Source of the DNA: Stomoxys calcitrans
Lineage: Eukaryota > Arthropoda > Insecta > Diptera > Muscidae
DNA: 64,000 bases
Assembly (NCBI RefSeq): GCF_963082655.1
Contig: NC_081552.1
Location: 66,161,083-66,225,082, forward strand
Reading direction: 5' to 3'
A program made the translations under genes and the position numbers. The stretch's first letter is position 1; every line of letters starts with the position of its first letter. Shown piece by piece: positions 60,132 to 64,000 of this stretch. The notes beneath the pieces were generated by a model. It did no database searches and was not told the origin of the DNA. It saw only the letters and a program-made list of their open reading frames with translations.

Positions 60132-60216
60132 CTTTTCCGAAAATTTATTTCCACAATCTTTGCAACAAAATCGATTCAATACGAAATGCCTTACAATTCA
60201 AAACTAAAATCGTATG

Positions 60217-60224
60217 TTTATAAA
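60217..60224 (-). promoter_or_regulatory. Possible TATA box of the coiled-coil gene
   Basis: TTTATAAA about 85-93 bp upstream of the chosen ATG on the minus strand, which would place transcription start near 60190 and leave a 5' leader of about 60 bases. The motif is short and the region AT-rich, so this is a candidate only. Confidence 0.35.
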
Positions 60225-60375
60225 AACAAATTGTCTGTTTTAATCTCAAATTTATTTGCAGCCACTGCTGATAAATGGGGATTTTTAATGCCTGGCCTAG
60301 GGGTTAAACATTTATTTTTTTTAATGCTCTGAGGAATTGATAGCAGTTATGTGTACATAAATTGTGAATATGATC

Positions 60376-60425
60376 AAGTAACAAATAAAACATAATAGTT
60401 TCGCCGAACTTTGGATACCCTACCA
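60376..60425 (+). mobile_element. Decayed family B 5'-end remnant
   Basis: CAAGTAACAAATAAAAC is followed by GCCGAACTTTGGATACCC and TACCA. This is the family B start with the left half of the palindrome deleted. No body follows. Confidence 0.5.
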
Positions 60426-60545
60426 TTTATCTGTCGAAAACATTATGTAGATGTCTAGTAAGTAGGAATAGTTTTTGTACTGAAGGCAAAACAAAAGGGG
60501 CTGCCAAGTATCCTATACATATTGACATTGTAAAGCCCAATAGAA

Positions 60546-60840
60546 ACAAGTAAAAGCGTGCTAAGTTCGGCCGGGCCGAATCTTGGGAACCCACCACAAT
60601 GGGTTTTGCTAAAAATTTATACAAAAAAAAAAAAAAAAAAAAATAAGTTGTAGGGCATAATTTTATTCTACATACCAAACTTCTGTCAAACCAGCAAAAA
60701 TTAAAGCTTCCCGGTTTACATGGGAGCCATATCAGGTTATAGACTGATTTTGACCGCATTTGGCAGAGTTGTTGGATGTCGTAGCAAAACATCGCATGCA
60801 AAATGTCAGCCCATCAGACAAAAATACAAATCGTGAGATG
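60546..60840 (+). mobile_element. Family C HINE, 5' part
   Basis: A complete 5' end (ACAAGTAAAAGCGTGCTAAG, palindrome, GAATCTTGGGAACCCACCA) is followed by TTTTGCTAAAAATTTATAC and a pure A run of about 22 bases. About one unit follows (TACATGGGAGCCATATCAGG), then a switch to family E. It gives the intact form of the start seen at 20085. Confidence 0.75.
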
Positions 60841-61835
60841 GGGTATCAAATTAAAGGTATTAGAGAGTAGAAAGCGAATTTTATATCCAATTGTGAGTAA
60901 GTGTTTGGTGGGTCACCCCACCCCCAAAAACCCCCTTTAAATTGGGCATATTTACCGACCATGACAGTATGGATCTTAAATGAATGGTCCTTAGGAGTAG
61001 ACACGAATTTGACTTCCACTCTTGAGACCAAGTCTCAGGGGATCCACCACACCCTTAAACAGGACTTTTGCTTATTGGAGTTTAAACAAGAGGTATTTGA
61101 GAGCAGAAAAATCCACAGGAATATTGGAATACCTTTTCAACTGAAATTTGGCAGAAATCTAGCTGAGCCCAGCTCGTCCATTATATAAAAAATAACTTGT
61201 TGCACTTTGATTGTTTGTTTGTCTGTTCCGTATAGACTTAAAAACGGCTAAACCGATTTTCAAGATTTTTTTTTTCAAAAACGCCAGATCTCGGAGATAT
61301 GTGCACCGATTCAAGCGAAATTTTTGTATGCCACCTCATGGTACCCCAAAAACACGAAATTGGTATAAAATTTTTGGGTCAACTAACTAAGGGGATGCCC
61401 CATCTCAAAACACACCCGAACGGACATGTTAACGGACTGGGACAACATAATTATCAAATGAAAGGTATTTAAGAGTGGAGTACGAACTTGGCATAAAAAT
61501 GTCACCCTTAGTGTCGGGGGTCCCCCACCCCCAAAAACATCACCGAACAGAACACTTTTAGCGCTTTGGGCAATATGTGTATCAAATGGGAGGTATTTAA
61601 GAGTAGAGTACGTACTTGTCATAAAAATTTCACCTTAAGTGTCGAGGGGGTTCCCCACCCCCAAAAACACCACCCAAAAGGACACTTTTACCGCTTTGGG
61701 CTATATGGTACTTAAAATTATAGGCATTTAAAAGTATAGATATTCAAAAGTATAGTACAAATCTGACATTAAAATGTATACCTTGGTGTCTGAGGAGCCT
61801 ACCCAACCTCTCAACAGCACATATAGACTTACAGA
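60841..61835 (-). mobile_element. Family E element, reverse orientation, rearranged
   Basis: Units marked by AGGTATTTAAGAGTGGAG (61463) and AGGTATTTAAGAGTAGAG (61591), 128 bp apart, with CCCACCCCCAAAAAC blocks. These are the reverse complement of the 15288-17319 units. At 61196-61330 TTGTTTGTTTGTCTG and ACGCCAGATCTCGGAGAT are the reverse complement of the family E end. A CTAGCTGAGCCCAGC start occurs at 61160 just before it, so two pieces are fused. Confidence 0.6.
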
Positions 61836-61985
61836 TGGGCGGACAGACGGACGGACATGTCTAGATCGACTTTAAATGACATGACGTTCAAGAATATATA
61901 TACTTTATTAAGTGTCATACGCATATTTGGTGTTACAAACATAATGACAAAATTAGTATACCCCCATCCTATGGTGGAGGGTATA
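61836..61985 (+). mobile_element. HINE 3' module fused to family E units
   Basis: GGGCGGACAGACGGACGG, CATGTCTAGATCGAC, ATATATATACTTTATT and a 3' hairpin ending ATGGTGGAGGGTATA. Immediately upstream are family E units rather than 153-bp units, so a HINE end has been joined to, or has acquired, a different tandem repeat. Confidence 0.7.
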
Positions 61986-62336
61986 AAAATTGCTACGCTA
62001 TTGGAGATATATCAAGTGGAGTGATTCGGAACAGAATTGAATATTGGAGACCATAATGGAAATAATTGTAAAATTTCAGCCAATTCGAATAAGAATTGCG
62101 TCCTTTAGGGACGATTTGAACCAAACTTAGCACAGTTCTTGGAAGTCATAATAAAACACGTTATGCAAACTTTCAGCTAAATCGGTTAAGAATTTCGCTC
62201 TCTATAGGTTCAAGACATCAAGACCCCAGATCGGTTTATATGACAGCTATATCTGGTTATAGATCAATTTCAACCATACACAGTCGTTGGAAGTCATAAC
62301 ACAACAACTTGGCTCAAACAGTTTGAACAAGTAAAA
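61986..62336 (+). mobile_element. Degenerate family A or C units
   Basis: Two to three decayed units (AATTTCAGCCAATTCGAATA, CCCAGATCGGTTTATATGAC) without terminal structures. Confidence 0.5.
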
Positions 62337-63631
62337 GCGTGCTAAGTTCGGCCGGGCCGAACCCTCCACCATGGATTGCATTTGTCGAGTTCTTTTCCGG
62401 GCATCTCTTCTTAGGCAAAACAGGATATAAGAAAATATTTGCTCTGCTATTAGAGCGATATCAAGATATGGTCCGGTTTTGACCACAATTAAATTATATG
62501 TTGGAGGCCTGTGTAAAATGTCAGCCAATTCGAATAAAAATTTCGCCCTTTGTGGGCTCACTAAGTAAAATAGAGAGATCGATTTATATGGGAGCTGTAT
62601 CGGCCTATAGACCGATTCAGACCATAATAAACACGTATGTTGATGGTCATGAGAGAATCCGTCGTACAAAATTTCAGGCAGATCGGATAATAATTGCGAC
62701 CTCTAGAGGCTCAAGAAGTCAAGATCCCAGATCGGTTTATATGACAGCTATATCAGGTTATGAACCGATTTTAACCATACTTGGCAAATTTGTTGGATAT
62801 CATAACAAAACACGTCGTGCCAAAATTCATTCAAATCGGATAAGAATTGCGCCCTCTAGAGGCTCAAGAAGTCAAGACCCAAGATCGGTTTATATGACAG
62901 CTATATAAGGTTATGGACTGATTGAACCATACTTGGCACAGTTGTTGGATATCGTAACAAAACACGTCGTGCAAAATTTCATTCCAATCTGATAAGAATT
63001 GCGCATTCTAGAGGCTCAAGAAGTCAAGACCCCAGATCGGTTTATATGGCAGCTATATCAGGTTATAAACCGATTTGAACCATACTTGGCACAGTTGTTG
63101 GATATAATAACAAAACACGTCGTGCAAAATTTCATTCCAATCGGATAAGAATTGCGCACTCTACAGGCTCAAGAAGTCAAGACCCAAGATCGGTTTATAT
63201 GGCAGCTATATCACGTTATGAACCGATTTGAACCATACTTGGCACAGTTGTTGGATATCATAACAAAACACGTCGTGCAAAATTTCATCCCAATAGGATA
63301 AGAATTGTGCACTCTAGAGGCTCAAGAAGTCATGACCCAAGATCGGTTTATATGGCAGCTATATCAAAACATGGACCGATATGGCCCATTTACAATACCA
63401 ACCGACCTACACTAATAAGAAGTATTTGTGCAAAATTTCAAGCGGCTAGCTTTACTCCTTCGGGAGTTAGCGTGCTTTCGACAGACAGACGGACGGACAT
63501 GGCTAGATCGACATAAAATTTCACGACGATCAAGAATATATATACTTTATGGGGTCTCAGACGAATATTTCGAGTAGTTACAATCAGAATGACGAAATTA
63601 GTATACCCCCCATTTTTTGGTGGAGGGTATA
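62337..63631 (+). mobile_element. Family A HINE, complete, with 5' deletion
   Basis: The 5' end is at 62337. The palindrome is followed directly by CCCTCCACC because TCTTATATA is deleted, which removes part of the 5' inverted repeat. Five to six units, a short (ACGG) block at about 63485-63497 and a 3' hairpin with loop change CCATTTTTTGG ending at 63631. Confidence 0.85.
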
Positions 63632-64000
63632 ATGAAAGGTATTTAAGAGTGGAATACGGACTTGGCATAAAAATCTCACCCTTAGTGTCGGGGGTCCCCC
63701 TCCCCCAAAAACATCACCCAACAGAACACTTTTAGCGCTTTGGGCAATATGTGTATCAAATGGGAGGTATTTAAGAGTAGAGTACATACTTATCATAAAA
63801 ATTTCACCTTAAGTGTCGAGGGGGTTCCCCACCCCCAAAAACACCACCCAAAAGGACACTTTTACCGCTTTGGGCTATATGGTATTTAAGATTATAGGTA
63901 TTTAAAAGTATAGATATTTAAAAGTATAGTACAAATCTGACATTAAAATGTATACCTTGGTGTCTGAGGGGCCTACCCAACCTCTCAACAGCATATATAG
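63632..64000 (-). mobile_element. Family E units, duplicated from 61460-61828
   Basis: Begins TGAAAGGTATTTAAGAGTGG directly after the HINE hairpin and matches 61460-61828 at an offset of about 2172 with few substitutions. It runs off the right window edge. Confidence 0.75.

Noticed and set aside
60132..60179. Extension of the coiled-coil gene upstream to 60179
   Set aside because: That position is a TTG codon; the first ATG in frame is at 60131 and directly precedes the signal peptide.
59970..60332. 120-codon frame on the plus strand opposite exon 1
   Set aside because: Antisense shadow of the spliced minus-strand gene with no recognisable domain.

Overview
This is intergenic or heterochromatin-like DNA from a higher fly, most likely a calyptrate (muscoid) dipteran. 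The evidence is wall-to-wall interspersed repeats of the DINE-1/INE-1/mini-me type (non-autonomous Helitron/Helentron relatives, 'HINEs'), with (GTCY)n microsatellites, GC-rich palindromic 5' ends and hairpin 3' ends. BEL/Pao, jockey-type and Penelope-like retroelement debris, Tc1/mariner MITEs, one tRNA-derived SINE and a gene with a 58-bp GT-AG intron are also present. There is no bacterial-style gene organisation. Only one host-like protein-coding gene is convincing (59369-60131, minus strand).

Family names used here are mine. Family A: 5' end ACAAGTAAAAGCGTGCTAAG, then the palindrome TTCGGCCGGGCCGAA, then TATACCCTCCACCAT; a body of 153-bp tandem units; a (GTCY)n tract; and a 3' hairpin ending ATGGTGGAGGGTATA. 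Family B has the same plan with a 5' end reading GGCGTTAAGTTCGGCC, a GGATACCCACCAC inverted repeat, and different 153-bp units. Family C has a third 5' end (GAATCTTGGGAACCCACCA). Family E starts CTAGCTGAACCCGGCC and carries units of about 118-135 bp containing AGCCCCATATTGCCATGG. Family F has units of about 153 bp arranged as dimers of roughly 304-314 bp.

Layout. 1-8314: minus-strand family A elements nested in one another, including a nearly identical 3-kb duplication (1-3044 and 4343-7378) and a mariner transposase remnant. 8395-8699: SINE. 8806-14615: more A elements and one B element. 15288-17319: family E array, followed by a palindromic mariner MITE with 203-bp inverted repeats. 18439-28300: B, C and A elements with jockey, Penelope-like and BEL/Pao pseudogenes. 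28981-34020: a GGTACC-rich tandem array of about 128 bp period, broken up by HINEs. 34022-38019: A, F and E repeats and two inverted copies of a second mariner MITE. 38020-49744: a same-orientation array of A and B elements joined end to end, one containing a third MITE. 50444-59243: minus-strand A/B cluster with a tandem duplication of about 3.06 kb and a B-family patch. 59369-60131: a two-exon gene for a predicted 234-aa secreted coiled-coil protein. 60546-64000: C, E and A repeats.

The region is best read as a repeat nest built by repeated HINE insertion into older HINEs, followed by segmental duplication and unequal exchange. The points most worth follow-up are the fixed 153-bp period shared by diverged families, the short core TATATGGCAGCTATATC kept in all of them, precise head-to-tail element junctions, and several junctions that look like template switching.
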